A DNA stretch of 64,000 nt from Chelonoidis abingdonii (lineage: Eukaryota > Chordata > Testudines > Testudinidae): positions 60,836,300 through 60,900,299 of the forward strand of contig NC_133771.1 of the NCBI RefSeq assembly GCF_003597395.2, written 5' to 3'. Of the stretch, positions 46,823 to 57,589 are shown piece by piece. A program made the position numbers and the translations under genes. The notes under the pieces were generated by a model. The model made no database searches and was not told where the DNA came from. It saw only the letters and a list, made by a program, of their open reading frames with translations. Each line of letters opens with the position of its first letter. The first letter of the stretch is position 1.

Positions 46823-48441
46823 GACTAAATGCTGAAAAACAAAAATAAACAGAGGGAGAGAAAAGGAAGAAAAATAACTCATTTACGGCCAAAAGTTGTC
46901 ACTGGACAGCTGTATGCAACTCCCATTGACTTTAATGAGGCAAGCATGTTCACAACGTAGGGTGTATTTGTCCTAGAGAGAAAAAAGGATCAATAAGAAG
47001 GTCTATAACAGAACATATATTTGCAAAGGTAAAAGTTGGTATAAGAAATCCCCAAAATTTTTAGTTTTAGAAGTTCATAAAACACAAAGGATCTCTGCAT
47101 TCTCCCGTTCCCAACTGCTTAGCATTCATAACGAAACAATTACTTTACAGTTCAGTAAAACAATTAGCAGGTGTGTAATTCAAAGCACGTGAGTAACCAC
47201 ATGAAAGTAAATGCACTATTTAGGTGATTAAATTTATGCCTGTGCTAAAATCTTTTACTGGATTGGGGCCACAGAAATCTTTCTTTTAGAAGAGATAATC
47301 AAAAGGAGTAGGTAGTACAGAAGATCTTTTCATCCAGTTTATCCTAAGCCGACAAACAGACATTCAGTTAGTTATTGTTTGTGTCGGTATTTCCATCTTA
47401 ATTTTTCTATTATTTTTCCAGTAGGTGGAGAATTGAGATAGCCTGACTTAATGATGCTGATTTCACTAACACTGACTTCTTTTGCGGCAATGAACAATCA
47501 TTTGAAGATGTGAAACAGATGTTCCTGCAAGATCCATTGGCAGAATGAAGAATAGAGCTGAAACTGATGTCATTGTGGATGATGTATTCAGGGATAGCTA
47601 CTTTCTAAAGGAGAATATGCTCAATCATATAATAGACACATGTGTTTTATATAATACCTTTCATGAGCTTTTGATGTGAAAGGACATTATTGTTCTGAAT
47701 TCTGGAAATCTTCTTTTGGGCTTTTCAGCATTTAGTTGTTGGACATACAGCTTGAATTCGGTACCCAATATGATCAACACTCGACAGTCACTGTCAAAAC
47801 AATCCCTCCATGATCACATTAAGACAATGGGTGAAACCCCATGTGAATGAACTCAGAGTCCCAGAGTTATTTTTTGTTCAGTTGTGGCATTGTCCATAGC
47901 CTGAGGAGACCCTCTGGGAAGATCCAAACAGTAACCAGACATGTTTTTTTAATTCTGTCTTTTTGTGGGAAATTAGCTGTTTTTCCTAGTGCGCATTGCC
48001 AGTGTCCTGGAGGTGGTGGCAGGATAGAAGTGATGATCCCAGGCCAAGAAAGAAGTCTAGAAATAACTTTCCTTAGGCCTGTAGTGGTGTCTGTGCAAAA
48101 TGAACAATTGTTTGGCGTATTGCCCACTTGCCATTGATACAACATATGATTTTAATGCTCTTTTTCTCTGACTGCATGACTGACTTCGATGACTAAGCCA
48201 TTAGAAATTTGAGGTCCAGAAACGGTAAAGAAGAATTTTCCACCTAGGAGGGAATATTGCAGTTCAGTATTCTCCTATAAATTTTGGAAACAAGATATAG
48301 CACCATACTGAAGGGACTGAACGGCCAAAATCCATTTGCTGTGGATGTAAACTCTTAACCACAGTTTCTGTTCAGAACTTTTCATATAGGTCCAGAGTCC
48401 ACAGCTTGGCCTGGGAATGAGGGCTAGCTAACAAAGAACAA
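46823..48441. other. Unique stretch, nothing recognised
   Basis: No exon or transposon was assigned. Overlapping open frames on both strands at 47847-48145 (96 and 92 codons) have no recognised domain. Confidence 0.4.
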
Positions 48442-49192
48442 TACATGGCTAAGAGAAAGCTGAGGTAGATAGACACCTTGTGTGTTTCAAGTCAGTGAGC
48501 GGAGTCAGCATGACTCCAGATGGTGAGTTGTAATTGGTTGTCCTTATCGCGAGTTATAGACACAGAAAGCACTGAGAAAGGCCTCAAAGTTAACTCCCTG
48601 GTGCAGGAAGGAGATAGAAGTACAATACCTCTCAGATGCCAGAACAGAGTTCAGGGAGAGGCCTAACATGATTGACATGATTGACTCCCCTTTCAGATGT
48701 ATGCCAATCCTAGTCCATAGAAATGCAAAGGTAAAACTATAAACAATTGTTATTGTTAAATATTAATTACTGCTTCTTTGCTTTAAATCTCCAGGAATGT
48801 ACCTGTTGGCCAATGAGATGGGCTGCTATCTCATTCCCCTGGACCCCAAAATTAGGATTTAACCTATATACTTTAATAGAAATAGTTTGAGGGTAATTAC
48901 CTGTGTGTTAGCAATACGTTAATCTGAGCCATGGGCCGAGCCATTATATAATCTTTTAGACCATTGGCTTATTGTGTTTATCTTGTCTTGCTGCTAGAAC
49001 CTATCCAGGGGCTTGGGAACTCCCACCCCATCACTTCTCTCCGCCCAGAGAGCATCCTATATAATCTATTGTAATCAATTGTTTTGCAGTGTCTCTGAGC
49101 CTAATAAGCAAAATGACACTCCACCAGTGCTGTGCGTAATAAATTCCTATGCTTGACTCCACATGGAGTCCATTTCTGTTCCTTCACATACA
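48442..49192 (+). mobile_element. Solo LTR candidate, 743 bp, with 4-bp TACA duplication
   Basis: The element is 48446-49188, TGGCTAAGAG to CCTTCACA. The flanks are TACA (48442-48445 and 49189-49192), the duplication length usual for gammaretrovirus-like elements. A TATA box (CCTATATAATC, about 49058) and AATAAA (about 49138) lie 80 bases apart near the 3' end. The 3' promoter and polyA part is convincing. The 5' end is less certain because a 4-bp match can arise by chance. No internal genes. Confidence 0.6.
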
Positions 49193-49534
49193 TTGGAGTA
49201 TTTTCCTGTTTATAGACAGTGTGGTTTAATATCTATTTTTCTATTTAAACTTTTTGCAATAAAATATGTATTTTCCTATCAATATAGGTATTAAATTCTT
49301 GATTGAAGGCAATAATTGTGGTGGTGGTAATGATCAACTGGTAGTGAAATCATGTTATATTATAGCAGAGGAGGGAGAAGCTGGTGAGCTCCTTCCTCCT
49401 TAGTCTTATCTTCTCTTTTAATACAAGATGCATTGTGCTGTCATTCACCAGCTAGATTAGGGGATATAAAAAGAAACAGAGCTATACATTTTACTTGAAA
49501 GATTATGCTTAAAACGTCCCCTCATAACTGTACA
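49193..49534. other. Unique stretch, nothing recognised
   Basis: No gene or repeat was recognised. Confidence 0.35.
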
Positions 49535-49955
49535 TATCAGTCCCAGGAAATTAGAGAGACAAGGTGGGTGAGGGAATATCTTTTATTGGACCAACTTCTG
49601 TTGGTGAGAGGGACAAGCTTTCTAGCCACACAGAGCTCTTCTTCAGGTGGGGAAAAGGAACACCCAGCATCACAGCAAAATGCAAGGTGGAACAGATAGT
49701 TTAGCATAAGTAGTTAGCACATATTGTAAGGGACCTATCAAGGTACAGTGGCCTATTAACACCTCTGCAGTCATAGGACAAAAAGAGGACAGGGGTACTA
49801 GTGGGTTTAGATTGTTGTAATAAGCCATAAATCCAGTCTCAGTTTAGTCCATATTTTTAGTATCTAGCAAGTAATGAATTTAAGCTCCCAGGCTCGTGCT
49901 ATGCAGGTTTCCTTTAAGGATGAGGACTGATAGGTCAGACACAGAGTGATTGCCT
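49535..49955 (-). mobile_element. Penelope-like element 3' end, third family, antisense
   Basis: The plus strand contains 'gacaaggtgggtgagggaat', 'cttttattggaccaacttc', 'ttctagccacacagagctct' and 'gttaacacctctgcag'-like wording ('attaacacctctgcagtcat'). This is the antisense 3' untranslated region of a Penelope family distinct from those at 19.8 and 44.4 kb. The terminal sequence includes a hammerhead-like core (see findings). No endonuclease coding region is visible. Confidence 0.65.
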
Positions 49956-50811
49956 TGTTATAACTGTGGTACCAAAGAGGCTGATTCAGAGCCCAGTGAA
50001 GTCAATGGAAAGACTTTCATTGACCTGAACCGGTTTGGATAGACCCTAAATTGCTAACAGGCCTCCTTATTCTGAACACAGGGCACCATCATCAGGGATG
50101 TGATAAATGTGGCAGACAAGTGTTGATATCGAGTGTCTCCTCTACAGAGATCGCACAGGTAAGGAATATTCTGTACAAGAAGAAGGTAGGAGGTAAAGGC
50201 CAGAGGTCAATGTTTTCTTGAATCAATCTGATCTTGAAAGAAAGTCCAGGAGTAGAATAGCTGAGAGAATGGATTCCTTTTGTTGAACCCACAGTTGCTG
50301 AAGCCATCTACTCTGAAGCCATAAAAACTTGCCTCACCTCCTTTTATGTAAAAAGACTTTCTGCCATTCTAATGTAAAATACGTCTCAGAAAGTTCCCTG
50401 AAATGAAGGTAACATTTTTTAAAAGATATGAAAACATAGGCATTTATATGCTTAATGTTTAGAATTTGATTTCTCAAATCTTTAAATTCATAGAATGAAT
50501 ATACAGATAATAAGTATGTCTACAGGATTATATAAAGGATAAAACATTTATTAAAGTTTCACATTTGGATCAGTTATTTTATTGTGCCCATTCTGAATTA
50601 GTACAGTGTATATAGTATCTTAGACATTCAACACTAATACTGTTGAAAAAAAACATTCAAGATGTGAAGGTCCAAGTTTTATTCTAATTTACACAAGCAC
50701 AACTCCATTGAAACTAAAATGGTGTGTGGAAATCAATGGATTGGCATGTATGTGAGAATGAGTGCATCCCTTATGCATGGGAAAAATTCCCTGACAAAAT
50801 CTGAACAGTCA
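49956..50811. other. Mostly unique stretch
   Basis: No gene was recognised. Bases 50680-50765 ('tttacacaagcacaactcca') look like another short palindromic relic. Confidence 0.4.
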
Positions 50812-51195
50812 TTACCTTTGTCCTCCTTCATATATTTCCTTAAATCTCACTTCTGCTGTGATGCCTACAAAACCCAGCCTGCTAATTATAGCTAGACAAG
50901 TGAGAAGTTTTAAATATTCCTCTTTCCCTTCTTCTCTTTTCCAGTTCCCTTTATCTGTACTGCTAACCCCCATTATTAAAAAGTAAACAAAAAAAATCAT
51001 CACCCAAAACACTACAATCCAGGTACATAAGAAAGCTCAGCCAATTCTTCGCCAGATTAATTTCTTTGTATGTCCTATCGCCATATCCTCCCACTCTTTC
51101 TTTGTTTGTGTCCTTAGTTTTTAAGCCCTTCATAGCAGGGATTGTCTCTTTTCTATGTTTGTATAATGCCTAAAACAATAAAGGGCACCACAATA
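50812..51195 (+). repeat. L2-like LINE 3' end
   Basis: It starts with 'aaatctcacttctgctgtga' and 'tgcctacaaaaccc', like the end of L2 ORF2. It finishes with 'agcagggattgtctctttt', 'atgtttgtataatgcctaa' and 'aacaataaagggcacca', the L2/MIR tail. The middle is diverged. Old relic. Confidence 0.55.
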
Positions 51196-52202
51196 ATAAA
51201 TGAATTTCACCCAAAATGTAGATGCAAAATGTATGTACAGTATAGCCTAAGTTTACAAAATATTGTTATTGTTAATACAGTGTAAGAGAAGTTCTCTCCA
51301 CCTCCTGCTAACTCTAAATAAATGTTTCTGAATTTCTTTAATAAGAACTGCTATCCACCAATTCAATCCCTTATTCTGGCAGCTCTCAAAGAAGTACTAC
51401 TACAAAATTTAGCAATGCACATTAATTTCAAAGCTTCAGTTGCATCTCCAGATGGAACTGCCAAGTTATCGACTTCTTTATAATTTATTGTATTGGCTTC
51501 TGATGCCTTAATTTCTCCTTGAAGATTTATGTATCCAACAATCAGTAAAAAACAATGGGTTCTTTTTACAATCTTTTAAACTCTAAAGAATGTTTGTTTT
51601 TATTGTTTTACATCACATATTTTCTCGTGGCTGTCAAAGTTTCATAAGTTGTATTATTTCCAGTTAGTTTTCTGGTTTAAACCATTCAGTCAATTAATCT
51701 TATTCACTTTGTCTATATCTAACAGTTCTCTAGATTACAAAATATTAGAACTGCACAGTACATTCTGGATCACTGCTGAACCATTTTGAGAGATGAGATT
51801 TTTAATGTATAAAACTTGCCAGATCATATTACCTCAAGTGTTAAATTCCTTATAAATCCTACATGTTAAATTGATTGTTCTACAGCAGCAGCATAGTACT
51901 AAACATATATGCACGACTAACATATAATTAAAAATGTTTTTTTAATTACTGTTTTTTCTAACCTCCTCTTATACAGCAGAATTCTAGACCACTAAGGATT
52001 CTCGTATATATTCTCAGAAATTTGGCATCCTAATCACTGATTTGTCTCCAGACTGCTTTTAACATGTATATACGCACCAATGTTCACACACATAAAAAGC
52101 TACCAATAGTGCACAATCAGTCACACCACCATTTGGCTGAGACTTGCCTCGAGCAAAGCTAACCTCCACCATGTGACTCACCACTGGAGCAGTAGATGGT
52201 GT
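51196..52202. other. Unique AT-rich stretch, nothing recognised
   Basis: No exon, RNA gene or transposon was recognised. Confidence 0.4.
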
Positions 52203-52374
52203 GATAGCCGCAGTGCTTAATTTGTGCTGGGGCTCGTCAAGGCTCAGCTCTGGCCCTCTTGACTTGGCAATTCATAGCCCAGGCACCTCTGGTCTTGCTG
52301 CATCAGTTATCAAAGTAAAAAAATTGCTTGAGCCCTGATCCCTCTTTCATTACAAATTAAGTACTGGATAGTGC
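52203..52374. mobile_element. Short hAT MITE, 156 bp
   Basis: The element is 52211-52366. CAGTGCTTAATTTGT on the left mirrors ACAAATTAAGTACTG on the right at 14 of 15 bases. The flanks GATAGCCG and GATAGTGC share the first five of eight bases, a possible decayed hAT duplication. It has no coding capacity. Confidence 0.75.
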
Positions 52375-52871
52375 CAAAGGAGCAGATAGTTCTCTCACTA
52401 GTGTCTCTTTTATTGCTTATGTTTTGTCTTTTTTACTTTCTTCACTTTACAGGGCAGGGCAACTTTCCTGAGGCCCTTTCAAGTACTGCTGCATCTCAAG
52501 AGAGCTCATTTGCACACTCTTTTCCCAACATCAACTTTTTCATCAGTGGTTTAATCCATTTTACTCCATTCACAGCATGTGTGTCTCAGAGGAGGTTTTC
52601 CTGCATGTGTGTTGTCAGCTTGGATGAGCCATGCCACCTCATAGACCAAAATAGCAGAGGCGTGGGAACATTTTTTGAAGAGTCAAATATAAATCATAAT
52701 TTGCCAACTGTAAAATTTAATTGTAAGAAAATGCACACTGGGCAATATGGGCAAAGCATTTAATTTACATTACATTTGTTTGCCCACGTACCTAGTAGCA
52801 TGCTGTTCTTATATAGTTGCACTCACATTTCATTCTGCATTTTTAGTTAATGCATGAAAACAACATAACAA
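52375..52871. other. Unique stretch, open frame judged non-coding
   Basis: The frame 52371-52763 (130 codons) begins in the MITE right end and runs into AT-rich sequence. Its N-terminal hydrophobic run comes from T-rich DNA. No domain or splice context was found. Confidence 0.35.
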
Positions 52872-53232
52872 CATTCAAGTACATAAAAGGTTGTTATAAG
52901 GAGGAGGGGGAAAAATTATTCTCCTTAACCTCTGAGGACAGAACAAGAAGCAATGGGCTTAAATTGCAGCAAGGGAAGTTTAGGTTGGACATTAGGAAAA
53001 AATTCCTAACTGTCAGGGAATAAAGCACTGGAATAAATAAATAAATAAAGCACTGGAATAAATTGCCCTGGGAGGTTGCCCAGGGAGGTTGTGGAATCTC
53101 CATCACTGTAGATTTTTAAGAGCAGGTTAAACAAACACCTGTCAGGGATGGTCCAGATAATACTTAGTCCTGCCATGAGGGCAGGGGACTGGATAGATGA
53201 CCTCTTGAGGTCCCTTCTATGATTCTATGAAC
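52872..53232 (+). mobile_element. CR1 LINE 3' end with local duplications
   Basis: It begins in ORF2 ('aagtacataaaaggttgtta'), keeps 'agaacaagaagcaatgggct' and 'ttaggttggacattagg', and ends with the CR1 tail ('ggggactggatagatgacct', 'cccttctatgattctatga'). Two internal duplications disrupt the copy: 'aataaagcactggaataaat' twice (53019-53063) and 'gccctgggaggtt' / 'gcccagggaggtt' (53065-53090). Confidence 0.88.
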
Positions 53233-53654
53233 AATATACATGAAAATATTTTGATATGAAATGAATATTAAATTTAACCAGGCCATAGGATGTGGAGGAA
53301 TAATTATATTATGTATCTGGGACTTGTGCAGGTTGGTATAATGAGAGAAATCTGGACAGTAACCTTGGGGGAGGCAGAGAAAGATACTAGTATCACAGCT
53401 ACTATAGCAAGTCATAGGTGCAGATTTACAGGATTGCTGATGAATGTCACTGTGGGAACAGAGAGGTCCAAATAAACTAAAGAAATGATGCAACTGTTAT
53501 CATCTTATTTACTTGTGAAAAGTATCTTCTGCTTGATCTCCCATTCCGTGCCACTGTCTCATGCCACTGCTCTGCAGTTGGCACTCTGACCTGTAAGTAC
53601 ATTCATCAACCTCCTTTGTCTTAGTCAAGAAATGACTCAGAGGAGATATGCGCT
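53233..53654. other. Unique stretch, nothing recognised
   Basis: No gene or repeat was recognised. Opposing open frames at 53164-53493 and 53290-53475 have no domain. Confidence 0.35.
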
Positions 53655-53916
53655 GCTGCAATCGATGCAATAGGTGTCGATTTAACGGGTTAGTGAAAAC
53701 CCAGTAAATCAATGGCAGAGCACTCTCTGGTCCACTACGGTACTCCAGCTCCCCAAGAAGAGTAAGGTAGTCGACTGGAGAGCTTCTCCCATCAATGCAG
53801 TGCTGTGAAGACAGTGGGGTAAGTCAACCTAAGCTATGTTGACGCCAGCTACATTATTCACATAGCTGGAGTAGCGTAACGTAGGTCAACTTACCCTGAT
53901 AGTGAAGACAAGCCCT
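53655..53916. mobile_element. hAT MITE fragment
   Basis: It contains the fold-back 'gtcgatttaacgggttagtg' with 'aaaacccagtaaatcaatgg', 'agtaaggtagtcgactgg', and 'agctggagtagcgtaacgta' opposed to 'tatgttgacgccagctac', ending 'agtgaagacaagccct'. This is a GC-biased hAT-derived MITE common in turtles. The left terminus is truncated and no target duplication was found. Confidence 0.65.
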
Positions 53917-54711
53917 CAGATGAGTTTGTGAAAATGACCCTGGTGAAATCCTAACCTTACTGAAATCAATGGCAAAGCTCCCCTTGACTTCAGTGAATGT
54001 ATGATTTTATCCTCTGTCTCTTGAGAGAGACAGTGACTTAGATAACCATCTTTCTCCTTTAAGGAAAACACAAACAGATTATGCCATAAAATTACCCACC
54101 ACTTTTATCTTAATAAATATAGGTTTTATTTATTTACAAGGAGGAATACAAACATTAAGGTTGTCAAACAACAGAGCAACATTGGAAAAATTACAGGGAC
54201 AAATGGGCTTACACAATACAGTTACTTAAATTCATGTCTCAGTCCTAATTCGTGCTAGGATTTTGTTACAGGAAATACTAAAGAAGATAAATCGCTAAGA
54301 TAAAACAACATCTCTTACCAATAAATACCTAGCTCACATATGCAAACAGTTAGGCAATCCATCTACTGTGCCAACTGAAAAACACCTCTGCTTGGTCTTT
54401 CAGTGTTATTTCCAGAACCATCTTTGAAGTTTGATATGAAACAGCTTATCTTCCCCGCAATAAGTCCTCAAACAAAACAAATAATTCAATTAACTGAATA
54501 ACATTCCCTCTTGCCTCAAACCTACATTCAGGAGATTGTTTATTCTGTTCTATATATTTTGATGATATGCATCTGAGTATTTGAAGTAACAGAGATCTCA
54601 CTTAGAGCTGATTGCAAATTTTCCAACTAAACCTTTTTTCATCGGAAAATGTTGATTTGTCAAAATGTAGAACTGATAAATGAAATTGTTTTTAATTGTT
54701 CACTTTATTAA
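53917..54711. other. Unique AT-rich stretch, nothing recognised
   Basis: No gene was recognised. A short palindromic relic may lie at 53940-53995 ('actgaaatcaatggcaaagc'). Confidence 0.35.
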
Positions 54712-55635
54712 TGTAACTTCTGTTCACCATTCACTACACTTGCCTGCATTGTAACTTCTGTTCACTGTTTGCCATATTGTAATTCAAACCCCATTTTAAA
54801 ACGCTCACTCCATTTTGTAAAAGCTTCCTCCAACCTTCATTTTTGCAAACCCTGCTGTAATCTTATTAGTTACTTTAGATGTGTGAATGAGGCATGTATG
54901 GATGATAAAATCAACCTCCAGCCCCAGCCTGTCCTGATGAGGTGAAGTTCAACTACCAACGGCTGAAGACCTAGACAACAGTGAAACAAAGTAAAAAGCA
55001 TCCACCCTAAAAAGAAAAGGACAAAAGAACAACAGAAGGAAGATCAAAGCCAGGTTCAAGGCTGAAAGTCACGCCTGCAATTGACGGGTGATCAATCCAA
55101 ACCCAAAGGCAGCGTGACACAGCAAGACCTATAGACTTTGAATCCAAACTAAAAGCCTGTAAAAAAGAAGGGTGAGATAAGAGACTTTGGGTAACATTCT
55201 GCTGCCAACATGGAGCCAGCCACCTGCTGATTAATTTAACAACAGCAGAATGAAGCAACTCCCATGAACTAACATAGGGAAAAATCCCTATAAAGCTGGA
55301 CTCTGAAGACTGAGGACTTTGAGTCTATGATTCTGCTGCCAGCCTCCAGGAGCATCAGGTGCACCTGACCCGGACTCGGCTCCACTCTTGTGTACAGAGT
55401 ACCTGGCCAGTATTCTGTCACAAGCAACTTTAGGCTGGTAACTATAATATCTACACAGAACTTGTATGAATGATTGTGTGAATGGATATATATATATATA
55501 TATATATATAATCATAGGAATAAGTAACCAAACAACATTGTTTGCTGTTATCTTTTATTTTATTATGGTATTTACAATAAATGTGACAAATGTCTTGTCC
55601 CCTTTAAGATCCTGCTAGTTTTTATTGGTATAACA
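54712..55635 (+). mobile_element. Large solo LTR, about 924 bp
   Basis: It starts TGTAACTTCTGTTCACC. That 5' end is repeated 40 bases later ('tgtaacttctgttcactg', 54752). It has a TATA box (CTATAAAGCTGG, 55289-55294), an AATAAA signal (55576-55581) and ends TTGGTATAACA. A (TA)n run sits between the TATA box and the polyA signal. Order and terminal TG...CA fit an endogenous retroviral LTR. Target duplication was not identified and no internal genes are present. The open frames at 55007-55515 on the minus strand are by-products. Confidence 0.65.
55487..55511. repeat. (TA)n microsatellite inside an LTR
   Basis: Twelve or so TA dinucleotides in the R region of the LTR at 54712-55635. Confidence 0.9.
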
Positions 55636-56139
55636 AAAACTGAAACTATTTGTGAAAAGGAGCTATAGCAAAACCAACCCTAATTCAAACATTTTTTATA
55701 AAAAGATTTGAAATTAACTTTAAAAGTGTAAAGTTTCATTTTGCAATGCAAAATGACTTTTCTTTTGAAATTTTAGTTAATTTATGCTAAAAAGTTTTTT
55801 AAAAAAGTTAATAAATGCAAGATATCTTTGAAAATTTATAAAATGCAAATGATCAATTAGCCCAATCTGAATTTTTTTATTATTAGTTTGTGAACATTTT
55901 CAAGATTTGGACTTTCCATCCTGTTTTGGGATAGGAAATTTTTTTGAAATCTCAAAAACTCTTATGGGATGGGAAATCCCATTCACATCTGTTTTCAATG
56001 ACAATGTCTATTAAATAAGTTTAAGAGCTACTCAAACAGATTCTTCCTGTGAATCATTCCTAAACAAAACCAATAAATCCATAGTTACCCATAAATGTAT
56101 GATACATGAAAATATCTGACGGGCTGTGACATCTTATGA
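55636..56139. other. Unique AT-rich stretch, nothing recognised
   Basis: No gene or repeat was recognised. Confidence 0.35.
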
Positions 56140-57010
56140 TTTTTATTATTATTATTATTTATTGTGTGCATAGTCATCTAACCAAGAAATGGCATCTTCA
56201 GTGGCGTGATGCAGTTCTTCTAGGCCACGGCTGAACCTAGTCAGCAGGCTTCATTGACAATGTGCATCATTGTCCGTGTTGCACTGTAGCTGCACAAAGG
56301 GCTGTCATGAAGGCCCCAGAGATACTGGTAGCTGCACAGAGACCTTGCCCGGTCCAGAACCTGTTCAACAGGGACCATTGGCGATGGGGCAGGTCAAAAC
56401 CAGGCAGGCAAATTGTGGGGTCAGTGACGAGGGACTGGTTGGAGATTATAACAGATATCCATTCCTCTCACCAGAGTGTTTCTGCCCTAACATCCTGGTG
56501 TGGTGGATGAGACCATAATGGGCGACGTGAAGGCAAAAGTACAGCTGGTGATTTAAAAAGATCATTGTGCAGTGGCAGGCTTGAGTTGGTGCATACTTTC
56601 TCCAGTAACTTGTCAGTGGCAACCTTTCATCTAATATGAGGAGGAGCAATATTGCTCATAACTGGAAGCCACGGGAGTGGACTTGGACTCAGGGTGCCGG
56701 AGATGATATGCATGGAATTGCGTATCCAACAGTTTGGTGTATGACAATTGACTCCAAACTGGTGCACAGTACTTTGCCACCAAATACGAGGTGGCAAGAG
56801 CTGATGTCTGCAAAGCTGGAGCATGCGCACTCCATTAGGAACCTGCTAGTTTGCTAAAAAGATTGTTGTGCATCTTAACTTTAACTGCTGTCTTCTTCAG
56901 GTGGGCATGGTAACTCAGTATATAGTCTAAGGTCACATCTAGATAGATCAGTTCTACTTCATGCTTCTCCTTCTGACCATTCGCCTTATGATGAGAACAA
57001 GAGACGCAAT
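56140..57010 (-). mobile_element. Non-CR1 LINE (jockey-like RT), antisense 3' part with (TTA)n tail
   Basis: The minus strand carries the end of a reverse-transcriptase ORF, a block like 'NRFWTGQG' near 56370, and then a 3' tail that reads (AAT)n at 56143-56163 after 'gactatgcacacaataa'. The tail microsatellite belongs to the element and is not a chance simple repeat. No CR1 3' motif is present, so this is a different LINE clade. Frameshifts and stops are frequent. Confidence 0.6.
56627..57000 (-). pseudogene. Jockey-like reverse transcriptase C-terminal fragment
   Basis: In order on the minus strand: 'YLDVTLDYILSYHAHLKKTA' with 'NNLFSKLAGS' (from about 56975), then 'YLVAKYCAPVWSQLSYTKLL', then, after a frameshift, 'ISGTLSPSPLPWLPVMSNI' with 'APPHIR'. 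Vertebrate LINE proteins often annotated as jockey-like have the same order: 'YLGVTLDRTLSY..HL..TA', 'AEYCAPVW.RS.HT.L.D', 'ISGT...TPLPWLPVLSNI.PP..R'. This is the region after the RT palm. The catalytic palm is not in the window. At least one frameshift and several stops make it inactive. Confidence 0.65.
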
Positions 57011-57589
57011 GGTCCTGGATGGAGAAGGAAGAGCAGTCAAAAATGAAACTGCAGATAGCCATTAGTCCACAATATAATGCAATGATAAGGTGCGGGTGGG
57101 TGATGCTCACCAAGACGAAGACGGAACAAATATAGTAGTTCTTAAAATAAAAGCCTTTATTAATATATAGAGTGACAGATACATCAAAATGTTGCAAAGA
57201 AATTGGTCAGCTGTGATTACTGAGTACACTTGCACCATAAAAGGGAAGATGGTGCAATTACCAGCAAGCATGGAATATTTTTGCAGTTTGGCATTGCAGA
57301 TAACACTAAAACACCAACAGAAAAAAAAGAAAAAGAAAAGAGAAAAATGGGCCAGAAGTAATAGGCGAAACCCATGAAGACAAATTGCAGGTGAATATCC
57401 TGGACCATAGAAGGCACAAATTTTCAAGGAGATTTAAATAGGAATAGGACTCCATATTTCATAATATTTCTTAATATTGTGTTGTACTTCTCGGACATGC
57501 ACCTCCTCCCGTTATTGGTGACATGCTTGTCAGAGACTGGATAGGGTCTCTAGTGGCTCTAATGAGGCACAGTCTCCTAGAGGTAAGGA
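57011..57589. other. Stretch of uncertain origin
   Basis: No gene was recognised. The minus strand has 'ttaataaaggcttttatttt' near 57150, which could be the polyA region of another LTR, but no ends were found. An A-rich run lies at about 57318-57348. Confidence 0.35.

Noticed and set aside
47847..48145. Paired open frames of 96 and 92 codons on opposite strands
   Set aside because: No recognisable domain on either strand, and opposite-strand frames at the same place are expected by chance.
52371..52763. 130-codon plus frame with a hydrophobic start
   Set aside because: It starts inside the terminal repeat of a MITE and continues in T-rich sequence. No domain or exon context.
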